Positions 28,148 through 37,522 of a stretch of DNA of 64,000 nt are shown one piece after another (position 1 is the first letter of the stretch; the number at the start of each line of letters is the position of its first letter). Source of the DNA: Pseudomonas abyssi (GTDB lineage Bacteria > Pseudomonadota > Gammaproteobacteria > Pseudomonadales > Pseudomonadaceae); assembly GCF_002307495.1 (NCBI RefSeq), contig NZ_NTMR01000005.1, positions 248,001-312,000 on the forward strand, in the 5' to 3' direction. Under the pieces are notes generated by a model. It worked only from the letters and a program-made list of their open reading frames with translations. It did not search any database and was not told the origin of the DNA. A program made the position numbers and the translations under genes.

Positions 28148-28169
28148 CGGGCCGCCCGTTGGCGGCCCG
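28148..28169. terminator. Bidirectional terminator between opmB and the chemoreceptor
   Basis: A perfect 9-bp GC stem CGGGCCGCC / GGCGGCCCG with loop CGTT, placed between two converging genes 15 bases after the opmB stop and 12 bases before the chemoreceptor stop. Confidence 0.65.
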
Positions 28170-28180
28170 ACCGGCACGGC

Positions 28181-29680
28181 TCAGAGGCTGGCGTCGCGAT
28201 GCTTCTCGCGTACCATCTGATCAAGATGCTGCTGGACACGGTTGCTTTCCTGCTCAGCATTGGCCATGGCCTGGTAGATCTGCTGCTTCAGTTTGGGGTT
28301 GTGATGCCAGGGCTGACTCGCCAGCGCCAGCGCCTGTTGTACGGAGGTATGCACCTCCGCGTGTGAGGCATCCAGCGCGCGAAAGGCAGCTGTATGGCCG
28401 AAGCTGTCCGGACCCTCGCCCTCGTGATACCAGCGGCCAAGCCGACACTGATGATGGGTGACGCTGACCGCCGCTCTTGCCGCGTCGTTCTTCTCATCAT
28501 TCAGCGCGATGTAGCCATTTTGCTTGAAGATGATGTGATCAACCTTGATTAACGCACTGAGCGAGATGTCGCGCGCCACACCCAACTTGTTGAGAGTCTC
28601 CCGCGCGCCTTCGGAGAAGGTGTCGAACTGTCCCTTGAAATTGACGATCTGCGTGTTGATCTGCTGCGCCAGCGTATTGGATTGCTCGGTCTTGGCGATG
28701 GTGCTTTCAACGGCGCGCGAGAAGGAGGCAATGGTCTCCGATACTTCGATGGCAGCTTCCAGGGTTCGCCTCGACAGCGCTTTTACCTCGTCCGCCACCA
28801 CGGCAAAGCCGCGGCCCTGCTCACCGGCGCGAGCGGCCTCAATGGCAGCGTTGAGTGCCAGCAGGTTGGTCTGATCGGCAATGTCGGTGATGATCGACAG
28901 GGACTTGGATACCTTCACACTGTCGGCGCCCAGTGCCGAGACGACCGCGCTGACATCCTGCATGGTGTGATTGATGTGCGAGAGCGAGTCGACCATCTGC
29001 GTTACCGCTACCTGACCTTCGCTGGCGGCCGAATCGGTGGCGCGGGCGATGTTCTCCACGTGCTGCATGCGATCGCCAATACCGGCTATATCACCCTGAG
29101 CATCCTTCAGGTTGACGATCAGGTTGTTGATGTTGGTTGAGTGCAGCGAGGAGTGCAGCTCGTTTATGGCGATCAGCCTTGCCGACCTTTTCATCGCTTC
29201 GATCGATTCGTTGATGTGGGTCAGCGAGGTTTTCAGAGCGCCCGGCATGCCGCGATGCAGAGCTTTGCGCTGATAGTTGTTGTTGGCCACATTGCGAAAG
29301 CAGGAGTCCACCTCCTTGAAGTAGGATTCCACGATATCCAGCAGATCGTTTACCTCCCAGCCGATCTTGCCGATCTCGCCCATGGTTTTCAGGTTGGTAA
29401 TACGGCCGCTGAAGTTGCCCCGGGTTGCATCGCGCAGGGCGCGGTAGATGCGCCCGCAGGCCTGCAGGACCTTGAGAAAGACGCGGCCAATAAAGATGCT
29501 GTTGACGATGACCAGCAAGGGGGCGAGCAACAGCCAGTACCCGGTATAGCCGGTAGCGATAACCAGCCCCACAACCGCAAGGTTCATCAGCACCATGAGC
29601 AGCAGAAACCCAAACAGCAGTCGGTTCAAGAACAGAAAGCCGGAACTGGCTCCCGTGACCTGCCTTGCCAGAAGACTCAT
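28181..29680 (-). CDS. Chemoreceptor without periplasmic domain, with CZB zinc-sensing domain
   Basis: 499 residues. Two closely spaced helices (about residues 17-60) leave no periplasmic sensor. A HAMP-like segment follows ([20 protein letters not shown]), then the cytoplasmic signalling hairpin with the conserved tip [21 protein letters not shown] and [18 protein letters not shown]. The C-terminus is a CZB zinc-binding domain: histidine in [24 protein letters not shown], and SHAEVH. CZB domains bind zinc through three His and one Cys and can respond to hypochlorous acid. Its start overlaps the stop of the PAS gene (ATGA), so input probably comes from that protein. Confidence 0.88.
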   Translation of the reverse strand: MSLLARQVTGASSGFLFLNRLLFGFLLLMVLMNLAVVGLVIATGYTGYWLLLAPLLVIVNSIFIGRVFLKVLQACGRIYRALRDATRGNFSGRITNLKTMGEIGKIGWEVNDLLDIVESYFKEVDSCFRNVANNNYQRKALHRGMPGALKTSLTHINESIEAMKRSARLIAINELHSSLHSTNINNLIVNLKDAQGDIAGIGDRMQHVENIARATDSAASEGQVAVTQMVDSLSHINHTMQDVSAVVSALGADSVKVSKSLSIITDIADQTNLLALNAAIEAARAGEQGRGFAVVADEVKALSRRTLEAAIEVSETIASFSRAVESTIAKTEQSNTLAQQINTQIVNFKGQFDTFSEGARETLNKLGVARDISLSALIKVDHIIFKQNGYIALNDEKNDAARAAVSVTHHQCRLGRWYHEGEGPDSFGHTAAFRALDASHAEVHTSVQQALALASQPWHHNPKLKQQIYQAMANAEQESNRVQQHLDQMVREKHRDASL

Positions 29681-30216
29681 CAGCCCAGCTCCCCATTCTC
29701 GATTTTCATCATCATGTCCAGATAATCGGTGTCGTTGCGCGCCAGTTCATTGCGGAAGAACTGTAACGACGCTTCCACGGCGTTCTTGCCGCTGCTGCCC
29801 GCTTCTATAGCCAGCATCTCGCGGTAGATGGGAATGATGTGGTCCAGCGCTCTTGGGGTGGGCTTGCGGCGTACGGAGTAGTAACCAAGTGGCTTGTTAT
29901 CGAGGCCATAGTCGATGGTGATGTTGGCAAACACCCAGTAGTGGCCGCCATCCTTGCAGCGATTTTTGACGTAGCCAAAGAACTCGTTGCCGTCGCGCAG
30001 GGTGTCCCACATCAGCTTGAAAACGCCGCGGGGCATGTCCGGGTGACGGATGACGTTGTGTGGAAAACCCAGCAGTTCGGCCTCGGGGAAGCCGGAAATA
30101 CGCATGAAAGTGCGATTGATATAGGTCAGTTTGCCCTTCAGGTCGGTCTTGCTGACGATGAATTCGTCGTCGCTCAGCGAGACTTCCTTCTGGGTGACCG
30201 ATACGCGCTCAACCAT
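29680..30216 (-). CDS. Stand-alone Aer-type PAS protein (CetB-like energy sensor)
   Basis: 178 residues with one PAS domain at about 15-115. It follows E. coli Aer closely: [13 protein letters not shown] with Asn34, then [14 protein letters not shown] with Arg57, His58 and Asp60 at the same numbering as Aer, then [15 protein letters not shown]. These residues line the FAD pocket in Aer, so an FAD-based redox sensor is likely. There is no membrane helix and no signalling domain; the C-terminal 60 residues are helical. Upstream partner of the chemoreceptor, with four-base overlap. Aer splits this way in the CetB/CetA pair of Campylobacter. Confidence 0.85.
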   Translation of the reverse strand: MVERVSVTQKEVSLSDDEFIVSKTDLKGKLTYINRTFMRISGFPEAELLGFPHNVIRHPDMPRGVFKLMWDTLRDGNEFFGYVKNRCKDGGHYWVFANITIDYGLDNKPLGYYSVRRKPTPRALDHIIPIYREMLAIEAGSSGKNAVEASLQFFRNELARNDTDYLDMMMKIENGELG

Positions 30217-30486
30217 AACTCAGCCTTTTTGTTGTTTGTGCAAACGGAAACGTGGTTGTGCCCTGAGCCCAGCGGCGATGCATCCGTGCAGCAAACTCCA
30301 AAGCGGCTGCCAAACTGGTATTGCGAAGGGGCTGACCTAGGGGGAGGCAGCCAGGCGCTCGCCAGCATCTCGAAACGCAGCCGCGAGTCGGTATGCTGGC
30401 AAGGCTAAGAGAGGCGCGCAGTGGGCGTATTGACGCAGGTCAGGCTTGCTGCGCGGACAGCCCCGTTGCAGCGATCGGCTGGCTGT

Positions 30487-31866
30487 TTATTCGATACCGC
30501 CGTGGGTGAGTTTGGCGGGGTTGAGCAGGCGTTCCAGCTCGTCACGGCTGAGGTCAGTGTGCTCGGCGGCCACGTCGACAATCGGACGGCCTTCCTTGTA
30601 GGCCAACTTGGCAATCTCGGCGGCTTTCAGGTAGCCGATCACCGGGTTCAGCGCCGTCACCAGAATCGGGTTGCGGGCCAATGCCTGGGTCAGTTGGTCC
30701 TCGCGGACGGTGAAGCTGGCGATGGCCTTGTCGGCCAGCAGGCGGCTGACGTTGCTCAGCAGGCTGATGCTTTCCAGTAGATTGCGCGCGATCAGCGGCA
30801 GCATGACGTTCAGCTCAAAGTTGCCTGACTGGCCGGCGATGGTAATGGTGGCATCGTTGCCGATCACCTGAGCGGCGACCATCGCGGCGGCTTCCGGAAT
30901 CACCGGGTTGACCTTGCCGGGCATGATCGAGGAGCCCGGTTGCAGCGCCTGCAGCTCGATCTCGCCCAGGCCGGCCAGCGGGCCGGAGTTCATCCAGCGC
31001 AGGTCATTGGCGATCTTGGTCAGGCTGACCGCGGTGGTCTTCAGCTGGCCGGACAGCGACACCGCGATATCTTGCGAACCGATATGCGTGAAGAAGTTCT
31101 TGGCGGGCGTAAAGGTCAGGCCGGTGTGGGTGCTCAGTGCCTGATTGAAGCGTTCTGCAAACTCGGGGTGGGCGTTGATACCGGTCCCCACTGCTGTGCC
31201 GCCCTGGGCCAGGCTCTGCAGGCTGGGCTGCAACTGACGCAGGTTGTGAATGTTCTGTTCGATCTGATCTGCCCAGGTGTCCAGGCTTTGGCTCAGGCGC
31301 ACGGGCATGGCGTCCATCAGATGCGTGCGGCCGGTCTTGACGTACTGATCGACGCTGGCGGCCTTGCTGCGGGTGACACTGACCAGATGCTCCAGCGCCG
31401 GCAGCAGTTGCTCGGCCAGTTCCATGGCGGCGCTGATGTGGATGCTGGAAGGGATGATGTCGTTGCTGCTCTGGCCACAGTTGATGTGGTCATTGGCGCT
31501 GACCGGCTGGCCGTAACGGCGTGCGGCCAGGGTGGCGAGCACTTCGTTGGCATTCATGTTGGAGCTGGTGCCGGAGCCGGTCTGGAACACATCGACCGGA
31601 AAATGCGGCATGAAATCCTCGGTCAGCAGCTCATCCACGGCGCCGCAGATGGCCTCGGCCAGGTCGGCGGGAATCTGCTCCAGCTCGCTGTTGGCGGTGG
31701 CGGCGGCGCGCTTGGCCAGCAGCAGGGCGCGGATGAAGGGGGCCGGCATGGGCTGTCCGCTGACCGGAAAGTTGTCGACGGCGCGCTGGGTCTGCGCGGC
31801 ATAGAGCGCCTCTGCCGGTACCGCCAGTTCGCCCATGCTGTCTTTTTCTATTCGGGTATTGCTCAT
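30487..31866 (-). CDS. fumC: Fumarate hydratase class II
   Basis: 459 residues. Fumarase C interconverts fumarate and malate without an iron-sulfur cluster. The superfamily signature GSSIMPGKVNP is present, with GSGTSSNMNANEVLA, the substrate-contact THLMDAMPV region and GGTAVGTGINAHP. ATG at 31866 (MSNTRIEKDSMGELAVPAEA) is preceded by AGGAG, so the in-frame upstream ATG at 31914 is not used. A good Fur-like site lies about 90 bases upstream, which fits the iron-sparing role of this isozyme known from the Fur-controlled fumC1 of P. aeruginosa; here no sodA neighbour is seen. Confidence 0.95.
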   Translation of the reverse strand: MSNTRIEKDSMGELAVPAEALYAAQTQRAVDNFPVSGQPMPAPFIRALLLAKRAAATANSELEQIPADLAEAICGAVDELLTEDFMPHFPVDVFQTGSGTSSNMNANEVLATLAARRYGQPVSANDHINCGQSSNDIIPSSIHISAAMELAEQLLPALEHLVSVTRSKAASVDQYVKTGRTHLMDAMPVRLSQSLDTWADQIEQNIHNLRQLQPSLQSLAQGGTAVGTGINAHPEFAERFNQALSTHTGLTFTPAKNFFTHIGSQDIAVSLSGQLKTTAVSLTKIANDLRWMNSGPLAGLGEIELQALQPGSSIMPGKVNPVIPEAAAMVAAQVIGNDATITIAGQSGNFELNVMLPLIARNLLESISLLSNVSRLLADKAIASFTVREDQLTQALARNPILVTALNPVIGYLKAAEIAKLAYKEGRPIVDVAAEHTDLSRDELERLLNPAKLTHGGIE

Positions 31867-31957
31867 GATGCTGCGCTCCTGGGTCTGGGGGCAGCGTGGT
31901 GCAGAGAGTAGCAAGGTCGCCGCCCGGTCTGTGGTACCTGTGCGTCTTGACGTTAAT

Positions 31958-31976
31958 GCAAGTTGTTATCATTATC
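31958..31976. promoter_or_regulatory. Fur-box-like site before fumC
   Basis: On the minus strand the site reads GATAATGATAACAACTTGC, about 14 of 19 matches with the first eleven bases exact. It sits between the metE stop and the fumC start and would repress fumC when iron is plentiful. Confidence 0.7.
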
Positions 31977-32016
31977 AAGACTGGCCGGGACATTGCTGTC
32001 CCGACCCTGCTTGGAC

Positions 32017-34308
32017 TCACAGTGTGGCGCGTAGTGCCCGAGCGGCAGCTACCATGTTTGCCAGCGCCGGCGTTACTTCAGCCCACTGGCGGGTTTTCAG
32101 GCCACAGTCCGGGTTGACCCAGAGGCGCTCCGCCGGCACGCGCTCGGCAGCCAGCTTCATGAGTTGGACCATGTACTCCTGCGTCGGAATGTTGGGCGAA
32201 TGAATGTCGTATACGCCGGGGCCGATGTCGTTCGGATACTCGAAGTGCTTGAAGGCATCCAGCAGCTCCATGTCCGAACGTGAGGTTTCGATGGTGATGA
32301 CATCGGCATCCATGGCGGCGATCGACTGAATGATGTCGTTGAACTCCGAATAGCACATGTGGGTGTGAATCTGGGTGTCATCGGCGACGCCGTTGGCGCT
32401 GATACGGAATGACTCCACCGCCCAGTCCAGGTACGCCTGCCATTGTGCACGGCGCAGCGGCAGGCCTTCACGCAGGGCGGCTTCGTCGATCTGAATGATG
32501 CGCACGCCGGCCTTTTCCAGGTCCAGTACTTCCTGCCTAATCGCCAGCGCCAGTTGCAGGCAGCTGGCCGAACGCGGCTGATCGTCACGTACGAAGGACC
32601 AGTTCAGGATGGTCACCGGGCCAGTGAGCATGCCCTTCATCGGCTTGTCGGTCAGCGACTGGGCGTAGGTGGACCAGGCAACGGTCATCGGTTGTGGGCG
32701 GCTGATGTCACCAAACAGGATCGGCGGCTTGACGCAGCGCGAGCCGTAGGACTGCACCCAGCCGTACTGGCTGAAGGCATAACCATCGAGCTGTTCACCA
32801 AAGTACTCGACCATGTCGTTGCGCTCGGGTTCGCCGTGCACCAGTACGTCCAGCCCCAACGCCTCCTGCTCGCGCACGCAGTGGGCAATTTCGGCCTGCA
32901 TGGCCTGGGTGTAGCTGGCCTCATCCAGTTCGCCGGACTTGAACTGTCGGCGTGCCTGGCGGATATCGGCGGTCTGCGGGAAGGAGCCAATGGTGGTGGT
33001 CGGAAACAGCGGCAGCTTGAGCAGCGCAGACTGCCTGGCCGCGCGCTCGGCGTAGGGGCTGTGGCGCTGGCCCAGGCTGCTATCGATGGCGGCAACAGCA
33101 GCCTGTACGGCCGGGTTGGTGACGCGTGGCGACTGACGCCGACTGTCGATGGCCGCCTGGTTGTCGGCCAGCTCGCTGGCCACGCTGTTGCGACCCTGAT
33201 TCAGCGCGCTGCCGAGGATGCGTAGCTCATCCAGCTTTTGCAGGGCGAAGGCCAGCCAGCTGGCGATCTCGGTATCCAGTGCCTGCTCGCTGGCCAGGTC
33301 TACCGGCACATGCAGCAACGAGCAGGAGGGGGCGACCCACAGGCGCTCTCCCAGCGCGGTGGCGATGGGCGCAAGCCGTTGCAGCGCGGCGTTCAGGTCG
33401 GTCTTCCAGATATTGCGGCCGTTGATCACGCCAAGTGACAGCACGCTGTGCTGCGGCAGTTGGGCGATCAGCGCGTCAATCTCATCGGCCGCGTTCACTG
33501 CGTCCAGATGCACACCGGCGACCGGCAAGCGGGTGACGAGGGCCAGATTGTCCTGCAGGCGACCGAAATAGGTGGCCAGCAGCAGCTTGACCGGCGCAGC
33601 AGCCAGGGCGTGGTAGGCCTGTTCGAAAGCAGCATCCAGGCCGCTGGGCAATTCAGTGACCAGAATGGGCTCGTCGATTTGCACCCACTCCACGCCCTCG
33701 GCGGCCAGCGTGGTGAGCAGCTCAAGGTAAACCGGCAGCAGACGCTCCAGCAGATCAAAGCGATTGGAGTCGTCCTTTTCTTTGCCAATTGCCAGATAGG
33801 TGAGTGGGCCGATGATGACCGGTTTGGCAGCCACGTTCTGGGCCCTGGCCTCGCATAGTTGCTCAATCAGCCGAGTGGCATTCAGGGTGAACGCGCTGTC
33901 GGTTGTGAACTCCGGGACGATGTAGTGGTAGTTGGTGTCGAACCACTTGGTCATCTCGCCAGCGGCTACACCGCCGCAGCACCCGGCGTGCTCTTCGGCC
34001 GTTTGCGCAGAGCGGCCACGGGCGATGCGGAAGTAGTTATCCAGCTCATCACCGTGGAAGTCGCGTACCCGCTCGGGCAGGTTGCCCAGGGTGAAGCTCA
34101 TGTCCAGCACCTGGTCATAGAAGGAAAAGTCGCCCACCGGCACCAGGTCCAGTTCGGCCTGCTGGGCCCAGTGACGCTGACGTAGGGCGGCTGCAGTGGT
34201 CTTCAGCTCCTCGCGGGAAGACTGATCCTTCCAATAGGATTCAAGGGCGAACTTCAGTTCTCGGCGAGCGCCGATGCGGGGGAACCCCAGGTTGTGGATG
34301 CGTGCCAT
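32017..34308 (-). CDS. metE: Cobalamin-independent methionine synthase
   Basis: 763 residues, the family norm. MetE transfers the methyl group of methyltetrahydropteroyltriglutamate to homocysteine. The N-terminal barrel begins [20 protein letters not shown]. The catalytic C-terminal barrel has [20 protein letters not shown], and the zinc ligands are seen in [12 protein letters not shown] and [13 protein letters not shown]. The start is the ATG at 34308. It is followed after 150 bases by fumC in the same direction, with a Fur-like site between, so they are probably separate transcripts. No metR is adjacent and no cobalamin riboswitch is visible in the 150-base leader. Confidence 0.96.
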   Translation of the reverse strand: MARIHNLGFPRIGARRELKFALESYWKDQSSREELKTTAAALRQRHWAQQAELDLVPVGDFSFYDQVLDMSFTLGNLPERVRDFHGDELDNYFRIARGRSAQTAEEHAGCCGGVAAGEMTKWFDTNYHYIVPEFTTDSAFTLNATRLIEQLCEARAQNVAAKPVIIGPLTYLAIGKEKDDSNRFDLLERLLPVYLELLTTLAAEGVEWVQIDEPILVTELPSGLDAAFEQAYHALAAAPVKLLLATYFGRLQDNLALVTRLPVAGVHLDAVNAADEIDALIAQLPQHSVLSLGVINGRNIWKTDLNAALQRLAPIATALGERLWVAPSCSLLHVPVDLASEQALDTEIASWLAFALQKLDELRILGSALNQGRNSVASELADNQAAIDSRRQSPRVTNPAVQAAVAAIDSSLGQRHSPYAERAARQSALLKLPLFPTTTIGSFPQTADIRQARRQFKSGELDEASYTQAMQAEIAHCVREQEALGLDVLVHGEPERNDMVEYFGEQLDGYAFSQYGWVQSYGSRCVKPPILFGDISRPQPMTVAWSTYAQSLTDKPMKGMLTGPVTILNWSFVRDDQPRSASCLQLALAIRQEVLDLEKAGVRIIQIDEAALREGLPLRRAQWQAYLDWAVESFRISANGVADDTQIHTHMCYSEFNDIIQSIAAMDADVITIETSRSDMELLDAFKHFEYPNDIGPGVYDIHSPNIPTQEYMVQLMKLAAERVPAERLWVNPDCGLKTRQWAEVTPALANMVAAARALRATL

Positions 34309-34458
34309 GTGCTGCCTCTGTCGGTGAGTGGGTACAGGGGCATGCTAGGGTGGTGGGTGAATTATTAAAATTGATGTTTATTCAGATATTAATGAAAGTA
34401 GCTCATGTTGGGTGTGGCCCCGCCGCCCGTGATGGGCAGGCGACAGGGCCCAAAGGGC

Positions 34459-36678
34459 TCAGAAACGGTACTTGGCCGTTGCTGTCACGCTGCGCGGTGC
34501 GCCGTAAGTGAGGGCGCCGTACGCGTCGAAGATGTCGAAGTACTTTTCATCCGTGACGTTGTTGGCGTTGATCTGCGCCGACAGGTTGTCGGTGATGTCG
34601 TAACGGGCCATCAGGTTGACCAGCGCGTAGGCGTCCTGCTCGATCTTCTCCTGCTCGTCGGACGGGTTGGTTGCGTAGGTGTAGATGCTGTCCTGCCAGT
34701 TCACACCGCCGCCAATAGTCAGGCGGCTCCAGTCGCCGGCAAAACGGTAGGTGGTAAAGGTGCGCAGCAGTTTGGTCGGGTACAGGGTGTTGGTGTCGTC
34801 GCCGTTGCCGTCTTCCACCTCAAACTGGGTGTAGCCGGCGCTTAGATTCCAGCCGGGCATGATCTCGCCGGATACTTCCAGCTCGAAGCCCTTGCTGACG
34901 GCCTCACTCTCGACGTAGGCAAAGCCCAGTGCCGGTTCCGCCGGGTCAATGCGAACGCCTGTGTTGGACCCCAGATTGTCCTGCTTGATCTGGAAGATAG
35001 CGGCAGAGGCATTCAGCGCGCCGTCGTAGAACTCGCCCTTGAGACCCATTTCATAGCTTTCGCCGACGATTGGCTGCAACTGCTGATTGCTGGCATTCTT
35101 CTCTGACTGGGGCTGGAATACATCGGTATAGCTGGCGTAGGCCGACAGGGTGTTGGTCAGGTCATAGATGATGCCGGCATAGGGGGTGACTTCGTCGTGT
35201 ACGTCGAGCGCCGAGCGGGTGTTTCGGGTGTAATCGTACTCGGTCTTTTCATAGTCGCTGACCCGGGCACCGAGAATGACCTTGAGGTCATCGGTGAGGT
35301 TCAGGCGGGTGACCCCGTAGTAGCCTTTCTGAATGGTCTCGCCGGAGCCGTAGGGCGTCAGACCGGACCAGGTGGGTGCCGGGTGATGGCCGTCGTAGGC
35401 ATCAAAGTTGGGTACGGTGGCCGAGCCGGCCAGCGCGGTGCGTGAGTCTGCGTCGAAGTCCTGCTTGCTGTAGATGTAGCCGAAAGCCACTTCATGGTCG
35501 CGGTTGAACAGGGAGACGGGACCGCTAAAGCGCACGCTGTAATCGTCCTGAACGGTGTTTACGTTGTAGGAGCCGGCCATGGCGTTCATTGGCGAGCTGC
35601 CGTTGCGGCCGGGGTTACCGTATAGATAGAGCAGGTAGGAGTCAGCCTCGCGCTCACCGCGGTTGTAGCTCAGGTTGAGCTGCCAGCCGCTGCCCAGTTC
35701 GTGATCCAGATTGACGAAGTAGGTGTCATAGCTGGTGTCCCACTTGCTCCAGTCGGCGGACGTGGTCTTGGAACGACTCCAGTCGGTGCGCGAGCCATCG
35801 GCATACCAGATTGGCAGCGCGCCCCACATAGGCGAGTCGGAGGTGTTGTCCTGTCGGCTCAGGCCAAACCAGAGCGTAGTGTTTTCGCTCAGATCGACAT
35901 CCATGGTGCCGTACAGGGTCTCGGTCTGGTTGGCATGCATATCGATCCAGCTGTCGCCATTCTGATATTCCCCAACCAGGCGGCCACGTACCGTGCCGGC
36001 TTCGTTCAGAGCAAAGGAGACGTCGCCGAGGGTGCTGTAGGTATCCCAGGTGCCCGCACTCAATTCCACTGATCCGGTCAGATCACGATTGCTGGCGCGC
36101 TTGCGGGCCAGGTTGAGTGAGGCGGACGGGTCGCCTGACCCGGTCATCAGGCCGTTGGCCCCGCGCACGACTTCTACCCGATCGTACATCGCCAGACTGC
36201 TGAAGATTTCGCCGGAGCTCCAGGGTTGCTCCCAGATGGTGGGCACGCCGTCGATCATCAGTGCGTTGATGGCAAAGCCGCGGGCGTTGAACTGGGCGCG
36301 AGTGGTCTCGTAGCGGTTGACAGATACACCGGTGGCGTTGTTGACCACATCGAGAATGTTCTGCAGGTCCTGATCTTCAATGCGCTGCCGGGTGACCACG
36401 CTGACCGATTGCGGGGTTTCGCGCAGTGACAGACTCAGTGGCGTTGCGGTGCGGGCCGCTTCGGCGGTGTAGGACTCGCTGCCTTCGGTTGTGGTGCGAC
36501 GTTCGCCCTGGCCGGTCACGGTCAGTGGTGCGAGCTCGGTAGCTTGGGTCGGGCTGGCCTGCTGTGCAAGCGTCGGCAGGCTGGTCAGCGCCGTGCCGGC
36601 AGCAAGCAGGTGGACGGTAATGGCAAGCGGGCGCAGGGCTTTGGGCGAGGCAGTACGAGCGAAGGGAAGTGCAGACAT
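34459..36678 (-). CDS. TonB-dependent ferric-siderophore receptor (FhuE/FpvA superfamily, no STN)
   Basis: 739 residues. Signal peptide to about PTLAQQ, then the plug directly: LAPLTVTGQG as TonB box region, RETPQSVSVVTRQRIEDQ, ARGFAINALMIDGVPT, VEVVRGANGLMTGSGDPSASLN. The barrel ends TATAKYRF with the terminal Phe. These plug motifs are those of siderophore receptors of the FhuE/FoxA/FpvA group. Without an STN domain it is not a surface-signalling receptor, which agrees with the absence of a neighbouring sigma/FecR pair. A Fur-like site lies about 45-60 bases upstream. The siderophore, probably hydroxamate-like, is not determined. Confidence 0.9.
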   Translation of the reverse strand: MSALPFARTASPKALRPLAITVHLLAAGTALTSLPTLAQQASPTQATELAPLTVTGQGERRTTTEGSESYTAEAARTATPLSLSLRETPQSVSVVTRQRIEDQDLQNILDVVNNATGVSVNRYETTRAQFNARGFAINALMIDGVPTIWEQPWSSGEIFSSLAMYDRVEVVRGANGLMTGSGDPSASLNLARKRASNRDLTGSVELSAGTWDTYSTLGDVSFALNEAGTVRGRLVGEYQNGDSWIDMHANQTETLYGTMDVDLSENTTLWFGLSRQDNTSDSPMWGALPIWYADGSRTDWSRSKTTSADWSKWDTSYDTYFVNLDHELGSGWQLNLSYNRGEREADSYLLYLYGNPGRNGSSPMNAMAGSYNVNTVQDDYSVRFSGPVSLFNRDHEVAFGYIYSKQDFDADSRTALAGSATVPNFDAYDGHHPAPTWSGLTPYGSGETIQKGYYGVTRLNLTDDLKVILGARVSDYEKTEYDYTRNTRSALDVHDEVTPYAGIIYDLTNTLSAYASYTDVFQPQSEKNASNQQLQPIVGESYEMGLKGEFYDGALNASAAIFQIKQDNLGSNTGVRIDPAEPALGFAYVESEAVSKGFELEVSGEIMPGWNLSAGYTQFEVEDGNGDDTNTLYPTKLLRTFTTYRFAGDWSRLTIGGGVNWQDSIYTYATNPSDEQEKIEQDAYALVNLMARYDITDNLSAQINANNVTDEKYFDIFDAYGALTYGAPRSVTATAKYRF

Positions 36679-36722
36679 GGAGGAGGGTCCTGAATGTCGG
36701 GGGTTGGCAAAAAAGAGTTAGT

Positions 36723-36741
36723 GTTAATGATAAGGATTTGC
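36723..36741. promoter_or_regulatory. Fur-box-like site before the siderophore receptor
   Basis: GTTAATGATAAGGATTTGC matches about 14 of 19 consensus positions, with TTAATGATAA as the strong half. It lies about 45 bases upstream of the receptor start on the minus strand. Confidence 0.65.
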
Positions 36742-36898
36742 ATTCTATTTGTGTGAAAACAGTAAAGCAAACTGTCTCGCAAGCCGTTGTTTGCCAGAGG
36801 GGATACGGCGGGTTGGCGGTGTGGCCCGCTTAGTGCTCAGGCCACAGGGAAGGGCGGGATAACCTGGATAGTCCGGCGCCTGGCTGGCGCCGTTGGGG

Positions 36899-37522
36899 TT
36901 ACTGAATACGCAGCGGCTCGAAGTCGCCCAGCGCGCTGCGGCTCCAGGCAAGCAGCTCGCCGGCCAGTTGTTCGCTGGCCGTGCCGAAGTTGTTCACCAC
37001 CGATTCGATGGCAGTGTCCTGCAGCGGCTGCCGGATGCTGAAGCGCTTGGCGGCGAGAACCTCGCGGGTGCTCGGGTCGATCAGCTTGGCGTCCAGTTCG
37101 ATGATCACGCTGGCCTGTTCGCCCTGATAGCGGGTCTGGAATTGGCGCAGGTCGCTCATCAGATGCACGTCGGCCTGCAGCGATTGAGTCTCGGTGGTAA
37201 CGGCGCTGAAACTGCCGTCCTGCTCAAACGCCTGGACCAGTTGTTCACGCAGCAGATTGGGGTTGGGGTCGGCCCAGCGCGCGCCCTGGTAGCTGCTCAG
37301 GGTGTTGCCGTCGGGCGAGACCAGAATGCGGATGGTCTGCAGCGCGTTGCTGCTGGACGGCGTGATGATGCGCAGGGCCAGCGGCAGGGGCTCGCCACTG
37401 TGCTGTGCCAGGTCAGGTGGCGGCAGTTGGTAGAAGGTCAGCGGCTCGCGGTCGGGCAGCACGGTGCAGGCTGATAGTGCGCTGGCTAGCAGCAGGCCGG
37501 CGGTCAGGTGGCGAATGATCAT
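36899..37522 (-). CDS. ABC-type transport auxiliary lipoprotein (PqiC/MCE-associated)
   Basis: 207 residues. Lipobox LSAC with acylated Cys19, then PLTFYQLPPPDLAQ, the family's usual opening. The mature domain (ILVSPDGNTLSSYQGARWADPNPNLLREQLVQAFE) is typical of ABC_trans_aux lipoproteins that partner MCE transporters at the outer membrane, like PqiC. Last gene of a four-gene lipid transport operon, overlapping the MCE gene by four bases. Confidence 0.85.
   Translation of the reverse strand: MIIRHLTAGLLLASALSACTVLPDREPLTFYQLPPPDLAQHSGEPLPLALRIITPSSSNALQTIRILVSPDGNTLSSYQGARWADPNPNLLREQLVQAFEQDGSFSAVTTETQSLQADVHLMSDLRQFQTRYQGEQASVIIELDAKLIDPSTREVLAAKRFSIRQPLQDTAIESVVNNFGTASEQLAGELLAWSRSALGDFEPLRIQ

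Noticed and set aside
34309-34458. MetR-type boxes or a cobalamin riboswitch before metE
   Set aside because: TGAAAGTAGCTCA (34393) is one mismatch from TGAA-N5-TTCA, but such matches are common. The leader is too short and lacks the B12-box, so neither is claimed.
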